Origin: Caulobacter sp. CCUG 60055
GTDB taxonomy: Bacteria; Pseudomonadota; Alphaproteobacteria; Caulobacterales; Caulobacteraceae
Assembly (NCBI RefSeq): GCF_022750545.1
Contig: NZ_PUIC01000008.1
Location: 186,001 to 250,000 of the forward strand
Reading direction: 5' to 3'
Length of the DNA: 64,000 nt
Of the stretch, positions 33,626 through 45,800 are shown one piece after another. Below the pieces are notes generated by a model. It was not told where the DNA came from. It saw only the letters and a list, made by a program, of their open reading frames with translations, and did no database searches. Made by a program: the position numbers and the translations under genes. Positions within the stretch are counted from its first letter, which is position 1; each line of letters opens with the position of its first letter.

Positions 33626-33653
33626 ATGACGGGCTGCGCCCGGCGGGTATAGT
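33626..33653 (+). promoter_or_regulatory. Candidate promoter of the hydroxyacid dehydrogenase gene
   Basis: ATGACG (33626-33631) and TATAGT (33648-33653) are separated by 16 bases. The -35 differs by one base from the Caulobacter housekeeping TTGACG, and the -10 is good. The start would fall near 33660, 26 bases before the ATG. The rest of the 226-base gap holds a GGCTGC-N6-GCAGCC inverted repeat (33483-33500) in the leader of the minus-strand gene. Confidence 0.35.
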
Positions 33654-33685
33654 CTTTCGGCGGACGCTGTCCGTGGAGCCCGCCG

Positions 33686-34681
33686 ATGCCCGACGCCAAG
33701 CCCGTCATCCTGCTCTCGCACGAGATGCTGCTGCCGATGCAGCCCCTGCTCGAACCGGCCTATGTCGTCGCGCGATTGTGGGAGCACAAGGATCGGCTGG
33801 CCTTCCTGGACGGCGTCGGCCGCAAGGTGCAGGCCGTCGTCCACGCCGGAGAATTCCGCCTGGAGCCGGACCTCCTGGCCGAGATGCCCAGGCTCGGCCT
33901 GATCGCCTGCGTCAGCGTCGGCTATGACGGCGTCGACGTGCCGTGGTGCCGGGCGCACGGCGTCGCCGTCACCCACGCCCCCAGCCTCAACGCCGACGAT
34001 GTGGCCGACCACGCGGTCGGTTCGCTGATCGCGGTGTGGCGCGGTCTGGTGGAGGGCGACCGCCGGGTGCGCGACGGCCGTTGGGAGGGGCATGAGCGGC
34101 TCAACGCCCGCCGCTCGCTCGGCCGCAAGAAGGCCGGCGTGGTCGGACTGGGCGGCATCGGCGAGGCGGTGGCGCGGCGGCTCGAGGTCTTCGGCCTGCA
34201 GGTGGCGTGGTGGGGGCCGCGGCCCAAGCCCGACGCCCGCTGGCCGCGCGCCTCCAGCCTGCTCGACCTGGCCAAGGATTCCGACGTGCTGGTGGTCGCC
34301 TGCCGGGCCGAGGCGGCGAACCGGGGCCTGATCGACCGGGCGGTGATCGAGGCCCTGGGGCCGCGCGGCTGCCTGGTCAATGTCGCCCGCGGCTCGGTGG
34401 TGGACGAGGACGCCCTGATCGCGGCGCTGAAGGACGGCCGGCTGGGCATGGCGGCCCTGGACGTGTTCGAGAAGGAGCCGACGCCGGCCGCCCGCTGGAA
34501 GGACGTGCCCAACACGGTGCTGACGCCGCACACCGCCGGCGCGACCCTGGAATCGGCGCCGCAGATGGTGGCCATGTGCCTGGAGAACCTGCGCTGCTTC
34601 TTCCATGGCGAACCCCTGGCCAGCCCGGTCGGCGGCTCGGCCGAGCCGCGCGCGAGAGAAGCGGTCGAGGAATATCGCTGA
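33686..34681 (+). CDS. D-isomer-specific 2-hydroxyacid dehydrogenase
   Basis: NAD(P)H-dependent reductase of 2-keto acids, 331 residues. The Rossmann motif is GVVGLGGIGEAVARRLE (about 151-167). Catalytic residues are R235 (NVARGS), E264 (FEKEP) and H282 (TPHTAG). The substrate loop VGYDGVDVPWCRAHGVAVTH resembles glyoxylate/hydroxypyruvate reductases (GhrB-like), a likely but unproven specificity. The next gene, for a VOC protein, follows after 29 bases. Confidence 0.88.
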   Translation: MPDAKPVILLSHEMLLPMQPLLEPAYVVARLWEHKDRLAFLDGVGRKVQAVVHAGEFRLEPDLLAEMPRLGLIACVSVGYDGVDVPWCRAHGVAVTHAPSLNADDVADHAVGSLIAVWRGLVEGDRRVRDGRWEGHERLNARRSLGRKKAGVVGLGGIGEAVARRLEVFGLQVAWWGPRPKPDARWPRASSLLDLAKDSDVLVVACRAEAANRGLIDRAVIEALGPRGCLVNVARGSVVDEDALIAALKDGRLGMAALDVFEKEPTPAARWKDVPNTVLTPHTAGATLESAPQMVAMCLENLRCFFHGEPLASPVGGSAEPRAREAVEEYR

Positions 34682-34710
34682 GGAACGCGGACGTTGGCGG
34701 GGAGCGGCAT

Positions 34711-35076
34711 ATGGCCAAGGTGATCGGACTGGGCGGCGTGTTCTTCAAGGTCGAGAACGCCGACGACTTGCGGGCGTGGTACCGGCGGGTGCTCGGCTTC
34801 GAGATCGAGCCGTGGGGCGGAGCGGCTTTTCCGGCCCTTGGCCGGGGCGCGGCGATCTGGAGCCCGTTTCGCGCCGACTCCAACTATTTCGCGCCGTCGC
34901 AGGCGACGTTCATGATCAACCTGATGGTCGACGACCTCGACGGGGTGCTGGAGCGGGCCAAGACCGAGGGCGTCGAGCCGCTGAGCCGCGACGACAGCGA
35001 TCCGAACGGCCGCTTCGCCTGGCTGCTGGACCCGGCCGGGCTCAAGATCGAGCTGTGGGAGCCCAAGGCCGCCTGA
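34711..35076 (+). CDS. VOC (glyoxalase/bleomycin resistance) superfamily protein
   Basis: A 121-residue single VOC module with the paired beta-alpha-beta-beta-beta pattern: GVFFKVENADDLRAWYRRVLGFEI at the start and NGRFAWLLDPAGLKIELWEP at the end. The final E (ELWEP) and other positions could bind a divalent metal. Substrate unknown. RBS GGGGAGCGG precedes ATG 34711. Probably cotranscribed with the dehydrogenase upstream; the methionine operon follows behind its own operator. Confidence 0.82.
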   Translation: MAKVIGLGGVFFKVENADDLRAWYRRVLGFEIEPWGGAAFPALGRGAAIWSPFRADSNYFAPSQATFMINLMVDDLDGVLERAKTEGVEPLSRDDSDPNGRFAWLLDPAGLKIELWEPKAA

Positions 35077-35139
35077 GCCCGTCTCCGAGCCCGCCCCCGA
35101 GGAACCCGTCCCCAAGGCGAGATTTTCGCTTTACATAAC

Positions 35140-35161
35140 CATATAAAGATATCTTTATATG
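35140..35161 (+). promoter_or_regulatory. 22-bp perfect palindromic operator of the methionine operon
   Basis: A fully symmetrical AT-rich site in a 70% GC genome: left half CATATAAAGAT (35140-35150), right half its exact complement (35151-35161). It ends 4 bases before the ATG of the ArsR-methyltransferase regulator. It overlaps a TATAAA-like -10, so a bound repressor would block initiation and transcripts would be almost leaderless. It is the expected autoregulatory site of the regulator. Confidence 0.75.
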
Positions 35162-35165
35162 GTCC

Positions 35166-36137
35166 ATGGCGATGGGTTCGGATCAGGTGGTCGAGGTGCT
35201 GCGCGCGGCGGGCGAGCCCACGCGCCTGCGCATCCTGGCTCTGCTGGCCAGCGAAGAGCTGGCCGTGATGGAGCTCAGCCGCATACTGGACCAGAGCCAG
35301 CCCCGGGTCTCGCGGCACCTGAAGCTGCTCAGCGAAGCCGGCCTTATCGAGCGATTCCCCGACGGCGCCTGGGTCTTCTATCGGCTTTCCGCCCACGGCG
35401 GCGCACGGCCCCTGCTGGACGGCGCGCTGGACCTCATCGATCCCGCCGACCCGGTCACCCAGCGTGACGCCGAGCGGCTGGAGGCGGTGCGGGCCGAGCG
35501 GTCGGCCGAGGCGGCCGCCTACTTCGCCCAGAACGCCGCCCGCTGGGACGAGATCCGTTCGCTCTACGTCTCCGAGGCCGATGTCGAGGCCGCCATCCTG
35601 GCCGCCGCCGGGGCGGGGCCGTTCGAGCGGCTGGTCGACCTGGGCACCGGCACCGGCCGCATGCTGACCCTGCTGGCGCCGCGGGCCAGGTCGGTGCTCG
35701 GCCTCGACATGTCGCAGCAGATGCTGAACATCGCCCGCCGCCACGCCTCGGAGGAGGGGCTGGAGGGCGCCGAGCTGCGTCATGGCGACATCTTCGCCAC
35801 CCGGCTGCCGGACGGCGCCGCCGATCTGGTGGTGGTGCACCAGGTGCTGCACTACCTGTCCGACCCCGCCGCCGCCGTGGCCGAGGCCGCGCGCCTGGTG
35901 GCGCCGGGCGGCCGCCTGCTCATCGTCGACTTCGCCCCGCACGGGCTGGAATTCCTGCGCGAGGCGCATCAGCATCGCCGGCTCGGCTTCTCGGACGACG
36001 AGATCGGCCGCTGGTTCGCCGCCGCCGGCCTGGAGGCGCCCGCGTCGGCCGCCCTGCCGCCGACCGACGCCCAGGGCCTGACCGTCAAGGTCTGGTCCGC
36101 CGCCCGCCAGGGTGAGAAACAAAGGACCGCCGCATGA
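35166..36137 (+). CDS. ArsR-type regulator fused to a SAM-dependent methyltransferase domain (SahR-like)
   Basis: A 323-residue fusion. Residues 8-90 are an ArsR winged helix with recognition helix near QSQPRVSRHLKLLSEAGL. Residues 115-300 form a class I methyltransferase fold with the SAM motif D158-LGTGTGRM. No ArsR metal-binding Cys is present, so it is unlikely to sense arsenic. Similar proteins next to metF/metH are known or predicted to sense S-adenosylhomocysteine or SAM (SahR-type) and to repress methionine-cycle genes. The 22-bp palindrome just upstream fits as its operator, and metF overlaps its stop by four bases. Whether the methyltransferase is active or just a ligand pocket is open. 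Confidence 0.82.
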   Translation: MAMGSDQVVEVLRAAGEPTRLRILALLASEELAVMELSRILDQSQPRVSRHLKLLSEAGLIERFPDGAWVFYRLSAHGGARPLLDGALDLIDPADPVTQRDAERLEAVRAERSAEAAAYFAQNAARWDEIRSLYVSEADVEAAILAAAGAGPFERLVDLGTGTGRMLTLLAPRARSVLGLDMSQQMLNIARRHASEEGLEGAELRHGDIFATRLPDGAADLVVVHQVLHYLSDPAAAVAEAARLVAPGGRLLIVDFAPHGLEFLREAHQHRRLGFSDDEIGRWFAAAGLEAPASAALPPTDAQGLTVKVWSAARQGEKQRTAA

Positions 36138-37075
36138 CCGCCGCCGCCGCCATCATCGAACCTCGCCGCGTGATCGGCCCGGTGGCCCGTGCCGGCGAGC
36201 GCGAACACAGCCGTATCCGCTGCTCGTTCGAGTTCTTCCCGCCCAAGACGCCGGAGATGGAGGAGAGCCTGTGGTCGGCGATCCGCCGGCTGGAGCCGCT
36301 GAACCCGTCCTTCGTCTCGGTGACCTACGGGGCCGGCGGTTCGACCCGGGAGCGCACCCACCGCACCGTGCGCCGGATCATCGAGGAGACCGGGCTCAAG
36401 CCCGCCGCGCACCTGACCTGCGTCGACGCCTCGCGCGAGGAGGTCGATGCGGTGATCCGCGACTACTGGGCGGCCGGCGTGCGCCATGTCGTCGCCCTGC
36501 GCGGTGATCCGCCCGGCGGCGTGGGCGGGGTCTATGTCCCGCGCGAGGACGGCTACAAGAACGCCACCGAGCTGACCGCCGCCCTGCGCGCGGTCGCCCC
36601 GTTCGAGGTGCTGGTCGGCGTCTATCCCGAGAAACACCCCGAAAGCCCGTCGATGGAGCACGACATCGACGTGCTCAAGGCCAAGGTCGACGCTGGCGCG
36701 ACGCTGGGCGTCAGCCAGTTCTTCTTCGACATCGACGCCTTCCTGCGCTTCGTCGACCGGGTGCGCGGCGCCGGGATCACCATCCCCATCGTGCCGGCGA
36801 TCATGCCGGTGACCAATTTCAAGGGGCTGGTGAAGATGGCGGCCGCCTGCCAGGCGACCATTCCCGCCTGGCTGGCCAACCTGTTCGACGGGCTGGATGG
36901 CGATCCCGACACCCGCCGGCTGATCGCCTGTTCGGTGGCCGCCGAGATGTGCGCCAAGCTGGAGGAGCAGGGCTTCTCCGACTTCCACTTCTACACCCTC
37001 AACCGCGCCGACCTCGTCTACGCGATCTGCCGCGTGCTGGGCGTGCGCGAACATGCGGAGGCCGTCGGGGCATGA
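36134..37075 (+). CDS. metF: 5,10-methylenetetrahydrofolate reductase
   Basis: FAD enzyme that makes 5-methyl-THF, the methyl donor for methionine synthase; 313 residues, a TIM barrel. Signature stretches include SFEFFPPKTPEMEE, FVSVTYGAGGSTRERT (catalytic region), HLTCVDASREEV, ALRGDPP and GVSQFFFDIDAF. The ATG overlaps the regulator's stop, and its own stop overlaps the next ATG, so it is translationally coupled within the methionine operon. Complete, with no odd features. Confidence 0.95.
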   Translation: MTAAAAIIEPRRVIGPVARAGEREHSRIRCSFEFFPPKTPEMEESLWSAIRRLEPLNPSFVSVTYGAGGSTRERTHRTVRRIIEETGLKPAAHLTCVDASREEVDAVIRDYWAAGVRHVVALRGDPPGGVGGVYVPREDGYKNATELTAALRAVAPFEVLVGVYPEKHPESPSMEHDIDVLKAKVDAGATLGVSQFFFDIDAFLRFVDRVRGAGITIPIVPAIMPVTNFKGLVKMAAACQATIPAWLANLFDGLDGDPDTRRLIACSVAAEMCAKLEEQGFSDFHFYTLNRADLVYAICRVLGVREHAEAVGA

Positions 37076-37932
37076 GGAAGTTCGCCAGCATCGCCGCGGG
37101 CCTCGTCGCCCTCGCGCTTCCGGCCCTGGCGGCGGCCTGGCCGGCGGCCTGGACCAAGCCGACCGAGCCCTATCACGTGGCCGGCAACATCTATTACGTC
37201 GGGTCCGAAGGGCTAAGCGCCTATCTGATCTCGACCTCGAGCGGGCTGATCCTGATCGACGGCGGCATGCCGGACGGCGGCGCCGACATCATCGAGGCCA
37301 ATATCCGCAGGCTGGGTTTCAAGGCGGCGGACGTGAAGATCCTGCTCAACACCCACGCCCATATCGACCACGCCGGGGGGCTGGCCAAGCTCAAGGCCGA
37401 CACCGGCGCCAAACTCTACGCCAGCGGCGGCGACCGCAAGGCGCTGGAGCAGGGCCGGCACATCGGCGACAACGAGAACGGCGAGGTCAGCTTCCCGCCG
37501 GTCAAGGTCGACCGCACCGTGCGCGACGGCGACAAGATCAAGCTGGGCGAGACGGTGCTCATCGCCGTGCTGACGCCGGGCCACACGCCGGGCTGCACGA
37601 CCTGGACCCTGGCGGTCAACGACAAGGGACGGCCGCTGAACGCGGTGTTCTACGGGTCGACCTCGGTGGCCGGTAACGCGCTGGTCGGCAACAAGGCCTA
37701 TCCCCGCATCGTCGATGATTATCGCCAGAGCTTCACCCGCCTCAAGGCCACGCCAGCCGACCTCTTCCTGCCCAACCATCCCGAAATGGCCGACCTGGCC
37801 GCGAAGCGCGGCAGGGCGCTGACCCCGGGTTCGAACCCGTTTGTCGATCCCGGCGAGATGTCGCGCTACGTCGCCAGGTCGGAACAGGAATTCCAGCGGG
37901 AGCTCGCCCGCCAGCAGGGGGCCGCACGATGA
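37072..37932 (+). CDS. Subclass B3 metallo-beta-lactamase-like hydrolase
   Basis: Exported zinc hydrolase of 286 residues with a signal peptide (about 1-22). The B3 zinc ligands are all present: H95-x-H97-x-D99-H100 ([11 protein letters not shown]), H171 (TPGHTPG) and H236 (PNHPE). The sequence recalls CAU-1 (Mbl1b), a low-affinity B3 enzyme from Caulobacter, so beta-lactam hydrolysis is plausible. It is embedded by ATGA overlaps between metF and the first half of metH under the SAM/SAH-type operator, which hints at a metabolic native substrate. Resistance may be incidental. Confidence 0.88.
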   Translation: MRKFASIAAGLVALALPALAAAWPAAWTKPTEPYHVAGNIYYVGSEGLSAYLISTSSGLILIDGGMPDGGADIIEANIRRLGFKAADVKILLNTHAHIDHAGGLAKLKADTGAKLYASGGDRKALEQGRHIGDNENGEVSFPPVKVDRTVRDGDKIKLGETVLIAVLTPGHTPGCTTWTLAVNDKGRPLNAVFYGSTSVAGNALVGNKAYPRIVDDYRQSFTRLKATPADLFLPNHPEMADLAAKRGRALTPGSNPFVDPGEMSRYVARSEQEFQRELARQQGAAR

Positions 37933-38990
37933 CTCGCGCCGACCGTATCGCCGCCCTCAAGGCGGCCGCCAAGGAGCGCATTCTGATCCTCGACGGCTCC
38001 TGGGGCGTGATGATCCAGAAGGAGAAGCTGTCCGAGGAGGACTATCGCGGCGCGCTGTTCCGGGACCACAACCACCCGCAGAAGGGCAACAACGACCTTC
38101 TGTGCCTGACCCGGCCGGACATCATCGGCAAGCTGCACGACGCCTACTACGCCGCCGGCGCCGACATTTCCGAGACCAACACCTTCTCCTCGACCGCCAT
38201 CGGCATGGCCGACTACGGCATGGAGGCGGCGGTCCGCGACCTCAACCTGCAAGGCGCGCGCATCGCCCGCGCCAGCGCCGACGCCTGGACCGCGAAGGAG
38301 CCGCACAAGCCGCGTTTCGTCGCCGGCTCGATCGGGCCGCTGAACCGCACCCTGTCGATCAGCCCTGACGTCAACGATCCCGGCGCGCGGGCGGTGACCT
38401 TCGATCAGGTCTATGATTCCTACCGCGAGCAGGCCCTGGCCCTGCACGACGGCGGCGTCGACCTGTTCCTGGTCGAGACGGTGTTCGACACCCTGAACTG
38501 CAAGGCGGCGATCAAGGCCATCCTCGACCTGGAGGACGACGGGCTGGAGCCGCTGCCGATCTGGATCTCCGGCACCATCACCGACCGTTCGGGCCGCACC
38601 CTGTCGGGCCAGACGGCCGAGGCGTTCTGGAACTCGGTGCGCCACGCCAAGCCGTTCGCGGTCGGCTTCAACTGCGCCCTCGGCGCCGAGTTGATGCGGC
38701 CGCACATCGCCGACATCGCCCGCATCGCCGACACCCTGGTCGCGGCCTATCCCAACGCCGGCCTGCCCAACGCCTTCGGCGAGTACGACGAGGAGCCGCA
38801 CGAGACCGGCCACATGCTGCACGAATGGGCCGAGGCGGGGCTGGTCAACATCCTTGGCGGCTGCTGCGGCACGACGCCCGACCACATCCGCCATGTCGCC
38901 GAGGCGGTGGCCGGAGTGACCCCGCGCCAGATCCCCGAGCGGCCGAAAGCCATGCGCCTGTCGGGCCTGGAGCCGTTCGAGCTCGCCTGA
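37929..38990 (+). CDS. metH: Methionine synthase, homocysteine-binding half (split MetH)
   Basis: Homocysteine S-methyltransferase domain as a separate 353-residue protein, equal to the N-terminal barrel of MetH. The zinc ligands are C249 (GFNCALGAE) and C312-C313 ([10 protein letters not shown]). The substrate motifs [21 protein letters not shown] and [15 protein letters not shown] are present. It must act with the separately encoded folate/B12 half at 39380. The start overlaps the beta-lactamase-like gene by four bases, and the end overlaps the next small gene by one. Such a split is known in Caulobacter relatives. Confidence 0.93.
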   Translation: MTRADRIAALKAAAKERILILDGSWGVMIQKEKLSEEDYRGALFRDHNHPQKGNNDLLCLTRPDIIGKLHDAYYAAGADISETNTFSSTAIGMADYGMEAAVRDLNLQGARIARASADAWTAKEPHKPRFVAGSIGPLNRTLSISPDVNDPGARAVTFDQVYDSYREQALALHDGGVDLFLVETVFDTLNCKAAIKAILDLEDDGLEPLPIWISGTITDRSGRTLSGQTAEAFWNSVRHAKPFAVGFNCALGAELMRPHIADIARIADTLVAAYPNAGLPNAFGEYDEEPHETGHMLHEWAEAGLVNILGGCCGTTPDHIRHVAEAVAGVTPRQIPERPKAMRLSGLEPFELA

Positions 38991-39379
38991 TGCTGCCGCA
39001 CGACAAGAAACTGGCGCTCAGCCCCGTCGAGGTCGAGCAGGCCCGCGACATGCGCAACCGCCTGAGCCGCAAGGCGGTCAGCGACAAGGCGCTCGGCGCG
39101 CTGGGCACGGCGTTCTTCGAGGTCTGCCGCCGCCTTGAGCTGCCGCCGGGACCGACCGCCGCCGCCGATCTTGCCGCCCCGCCGGCCGCCATCGTGCGCC
39201 TGGCCGGGCAGGCGGACATGACCCTGCTGTCGCGCCTTGTCGCCATCCTTCAGCAACAGAAACAGAAGTCGCCCGAGAGCTGGCCGGCCATCGTCGTCGC
39301 CGGCGCGCCCCAGGCGATCATCAGCCGACGGCTGGCCCTGGCCGGCCGCGAGCCGCCCGTCGATCAAGGAACTGCGTAA
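38990..39379 (+). CDS. Unknown 129-residue protein between the two MetH halves
   Basis: Not recognised. It is soluble and Ala/Leu-rich, mostly helical ([40 protein letters not shown]), with the C-terminal part [20 protein letters not shown] and [12 protein letters not shown] more strand-like. No signal peptide, Cys pair or metal motif. The ATG 38990 overlaps the stop of the first MetH half, and its TAA (39377-39379) directly abuts the GTG of the second half, so production of all three is tied. A role in assembling or activating split MetH is inference from position only. Confidence 0.7.
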   Translation: MLPHDKKLALSPVEVEQARDMRNRLSRKAVSDKALGALGTAFFEVCRRLELPPGPTAAADLAAPPAAIVRLAGQADMTLLSRLVAILQQQKQKSPESWPAIVVAGAPQAIISRRLALAGREPPVDQGTA

Positions 39380-42052
<2,673 letters not shown>

Positions 42053-42068
42053 CCGCCTCGCCCTGCGG

Positions 42069-42815
42069 TCAGAGCTTGCAGAGCATCGCGCCGTTCTTGC
42101 CCGGCTCAAGCCGGCCGGGGCAGGGCTGCGGGTTGTTGGGATCGACGACGAAGCTGGCGGGCTTCTTGGCCGCCTTGCCCTTCTTGGCCGGGGCCGGGGC
42201 CGGCGCGGCGCTCTCGGCCGGGGCCGGCGCGTCGGGCGCCGCCGGCGCGGCGTCCTCGACCTTGGGGGCGTCCTTGGCGGCGTCGGCCGGCGCCGGGTCG
42301 GCGTTGGCCTGCAAGGCGGGCGCGGCCAGCAGCGAGCGGACCTGCAGCCGCTTGGCCACGGTCTCGCACCGTTCCGGCAGGCCCCAGTTCATCCAGGAAT
42401 AGGCGGCCAGCTTCTTGTCGGCGAACTGGGCGGGGGACCACATGCCGCGCCCCTTGGCGGCCGCGGCCAGACCGCGGTCGTGAATCGGCTGCGGGCTGGC
42501 CTTCTCGGCCGCCGTTATCGAGGCGGAGAACAGCTTCAGCGCGTCGCGGCCGGCCGCCTGCTGCTCGGCGTAGTCCTTGGCGTCCTCCTTGACGCTGTTC
42601 CAGCGCTTGGAGATCGCGTCCAGCTCCGGCTTGACCTCCTTGAACAGCTCCATGTGGCCGCCGAGGACCCCGTAGCACCAGGCGACGAACTCGTAGTCGT
42701 CGGAGGGCGCGCCGGCGGGCAGGCGCTCCTCCGTCTCCGGGCCGGGCGGCGCGTCGGCCGCTCCGGCGGCGCCGGTCATCATCAGGGCTAGGGCGAAAAG
42801 GGGCGCAACGGCCAT
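42069..42815 (-). CDS. Secreted protein of unknown function, Ala/Pro/Lys-rich C-terminus
   Basis: A 248-residue protein with a signal peptide (about 1-20, ALMMTGAAGAAD). The N-terminal 140 residues are a helical domain with conserved-looking Cys and Trp (FVAWCYGVLGGHMELFKE, SWMNWGLPERCETVAKR). Next is an Ala/Pro/Asp-rich linker (about 165-215), a Lys-rich patch (KKGKAAKK), and an end carrying two Cys (QPCPGRL...MLCKL). No family recognised; it may be cell-envelope associated. It is convergent with metH across 16 bases and lies 22 bases downstream of oplAH on the same strand. Confidence 0.6.
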   Translation of the reverse strand: MAVAPLFALALMMTGAAGAADAPPGPETEERLPAGAPSDDYEFVAWCYGVLGGHMELFKEVKPELDAISKRWNSVKEDAKDYAEQQAAGRDALKLFSASITAAEKASPQPIHDRGLAAAAKGRGMWSPAQFADKKLAAYSWMNWGLPERCETVAKRLQVRSLLAAPALQANADPAPADAAKDAPKVEDAAPAAPDAPAPAESAAPAPAPAKKGKAAKKPASFVVDPNNPQPCPGRLEPGKNGAMLCKL

Positions 42816-42837
42816 ACAGGAAACGTCCTTGCTTGCG

Positions 42838-45800
42838 TCAGCCGGCGGCGCCGACCGGACCGAAGCCGCCGCCTCCCGGCGTCTCGATCTCGATGGCGTC
42901 GCCGGGCTGGACGGCGACTGAGAAACAGCCCGGCAGGGTGTTTACCGCGCCGGAGGAGGTTATCAAACGCTGACGGCCGCAAAGGGCTGCATCGCCCCCG
43001 GCCAATCCCTGCGGCGCATGCTCGCGCCGGGTGGACAGCAGAGCCGCCTCCATGGGCGCGAGGAAGCGGATGCGCCGGACCACGCCGTCGCCGCCGCGCT
43101 TGTTCCCTGCGCCGCCTGAGCCGGGCCGCAGGGCGAAGGTCTCGACGCGCACGGGGAAACGCCGTTCCAGGATCTCGGGATCGGTCAGCCGCGAGTTGGT
43201 CATGTGGGTATGCACGCCCGAGGCCCCGTCGGCGTCGGCGGTCGCCCCTGCGCCGCCGCAGATGGTTTCATAGTACTGCCGCGTCGCGTCGCCGAAGGTG
43301 AAGTTGTTCATCGTGCCCTGGGCGTTGGCCATGACGCCGAGGGCGGCGTAGAGCGCGTCGACCACATGCTGGCTGGTCTCGACATTGCCGGCGACCACGG
43401 CGGCCGGCGGGGCGGGGTTCAGCATCGAGCCGGGCGGCACGACGATGCGCAGGGGCTTGAGGCAGCCGGCGTTCAGCGGGATCTCGTCGTCGACCAGGGT
43501 GCGGAACACATAGAGGGCGGCCGCGTCGACGATGGCCGACGGGGCGTTGAAGTTCGAGCCGAGCACGGCGCTGGTGCCGGTGAAGTCGAGCACGGCCTCG
43601 CCGGCGGCCGCGTCGACGGTGGTGCGCACCACGATCTCGCCGCCGCCGTCCATCGGCGCCCGGGCCGCCCCGTCGCGCAGGCGCCCGATCGCCCGCCGCA
43701 CCGAGGCGGCGGCGTTGTCCTGCACGAAGCCCATGTAGCGGGCGACCACGCCGGGGCCGAAGGCCCGGATCATCTCGGCCACCGAGGCCGCCCCCGCCTG
43801 GCAGGCGGCGATCTGGGCCTTGAGGTCGGCGATGTTCTGGTCGGGATTGCGGGCGGGCCATGGGCCGGCGGCCAGGGCCGCGCGGATCTCGGCCTCGAGC
43901 AGCCGGCCGTCGCGCATCAACGGCAGGGCGTCGAGCAGGACGCCTTCCTCGGCGATGGTGGTCGAGAAGGGGGGCATCGAGCCCGGCTGCACGCCGCCGA
44001 CGTCGGCGTGGTGTCCCCGCGCGGCGACATAGAAGCTGGGCGCGGCGTCGCCCTGGCTCATGAACACCGGCATGACCACGGTGATGTCGGGCAGGTGGGT
44101 GCCGCCGGCATAGGGGTTGTTGAGCACGAAGGCGTCGCCCGGCCGCAGGGCCGGATGGCGGTCGCGGACGGCCCGCACGCTGGCCCCCATCGAGCCCAGG
44201 TGCACCGGCATGTGCGGGGCGTTGGCCACCAGCCCGCCCTCGACGTCGAACAGGGCGCAGGAGAAGTCCAGCCGCTCCTTGATGTTCACCGAGTGGGCGG
44301 TGCGCTCCAGCGCCGCGCCCATCGCCTCGGCCACGCCCATGAAGCGCCGGTTGAACAACTCCAGCGTCACCGGGTCTGGGCGGTCGCCGGCCTCGTCGGC
44401 GCGGATCGCGGCGGCGGCGATGCGCTCCAGGCGGATCAGGCCGTCCGCCTCCGGACGGGCGCGCCAGCCGGGGGCGACGGCGATCTGGGTGTCGCCCCGC
44501 ACGATCAGGGCCGGCCCGTCCACAGCCTGGGTCAGCCGTTCGGCGTGCAGGATGGGCGCGGCGTGGAAGGCGTCGTCGGCGTAGAGCCGCGTCGTCGTCG
44601 CGCCTTCGTCGCCAGCGGCCGGCGGCGGGGCGGCGGCTGTGGCGGGTGGCGTCAGCGAGGCCGCCGCGGCCGCCTCGACCTCGACGCTGGCGACGAGGAT
44701 CGGCCGGGTCGGCTCGACGAAGCCGAACAGCCGCTGGTGGGCGGTCTCGAAGGCGGCCTTGGCCTCGGCGACGGGACCTAGCGGGACCGGCAGGGCGGCG
44801 TCGGCGCCGTCATAGCGCAGCATCAGGCGAAGCTGCACCTCGCCCACGGCCGCGCCCTGGGCGGCGAGGGCGGTCTCGGCTTCCCGACGCAGGGCCTCGG
44901 CCGTGTCACGAGCCTGAGCCAAGCCGTTGTCGTCCAATGGTTTTTCCAGTCCCGCCTGACGCAGGGCGCGCACCTCGGCCTGGCCGATGCCCCAGGCCGA
45001 AAGCAACGAGGCGTAGCGGGGGCTGAGGATGTCGGCGGCGCCGAGGGCTTCGGCCGCCCAGCAGGCGATCTGGCCGGCGGCGCCGCCGAAGGCGACCAGG
45101 GCGTGGTCGCGGGGGTCGAAGCCGCGCTCGGTGGATATGCGGCGCACCGCCTGGGCGGTCTGTTCGACGGCGACGGCGATGAAGCCCTCGGCGGCGGCTT
45201 CGGCGCTCTCGGCGCCCATGGCGTCGGCCAGGGCCTGGAGGCGCGCGCGGGCGGCGGCGAGGTCGAGCGGTCGGTCGTGGGTCGGCCCGAACACCGCCGG
45301 GAAGAAGCGCGGGTCGATCCGCCCCAGCACCAGATTGGCGTCGGTCACGGTGGCCGGGCCGCCCTTGCCGTAGGCGGCCGGGCCGGGATCGGCCCCGGCG
45401 CTGTCCGGGCCGACGCGGGCGCGCAGGCCGTCGAAGGCCAGGATCGAGCCGCCGCCGGCGGCCACCGTCTCGACGTCCAGCATCGGCGCGCGGACCTTGA
45501 CCCCGGCCACCTTGGCGGTGTCGCGCCGCTCCAGCGCGCCGGCGTAGCGGCAGACGTCGGTCGAGGTGCCGCCCATGTCGAAGCCGAGGGCGGCGCGGGC
45601 GCCGGCGGCGTCGGCCGTCCGCGCCACGCCGACCACGCCGCCGGCCGGGCCGGAGACTACGGCGTCCTTGCCCCGGAAGGTCTCGGCGCGGACCAGGCCG
45701 CCGTTCGAGGTCATGAAGTACAGCGGCGCGCCCGCGACCGCGCGGGCCACCCGCTGGACATAGGCCTGCAGGGCGGGGGTCAGATAGGCGTCCGCCACCG

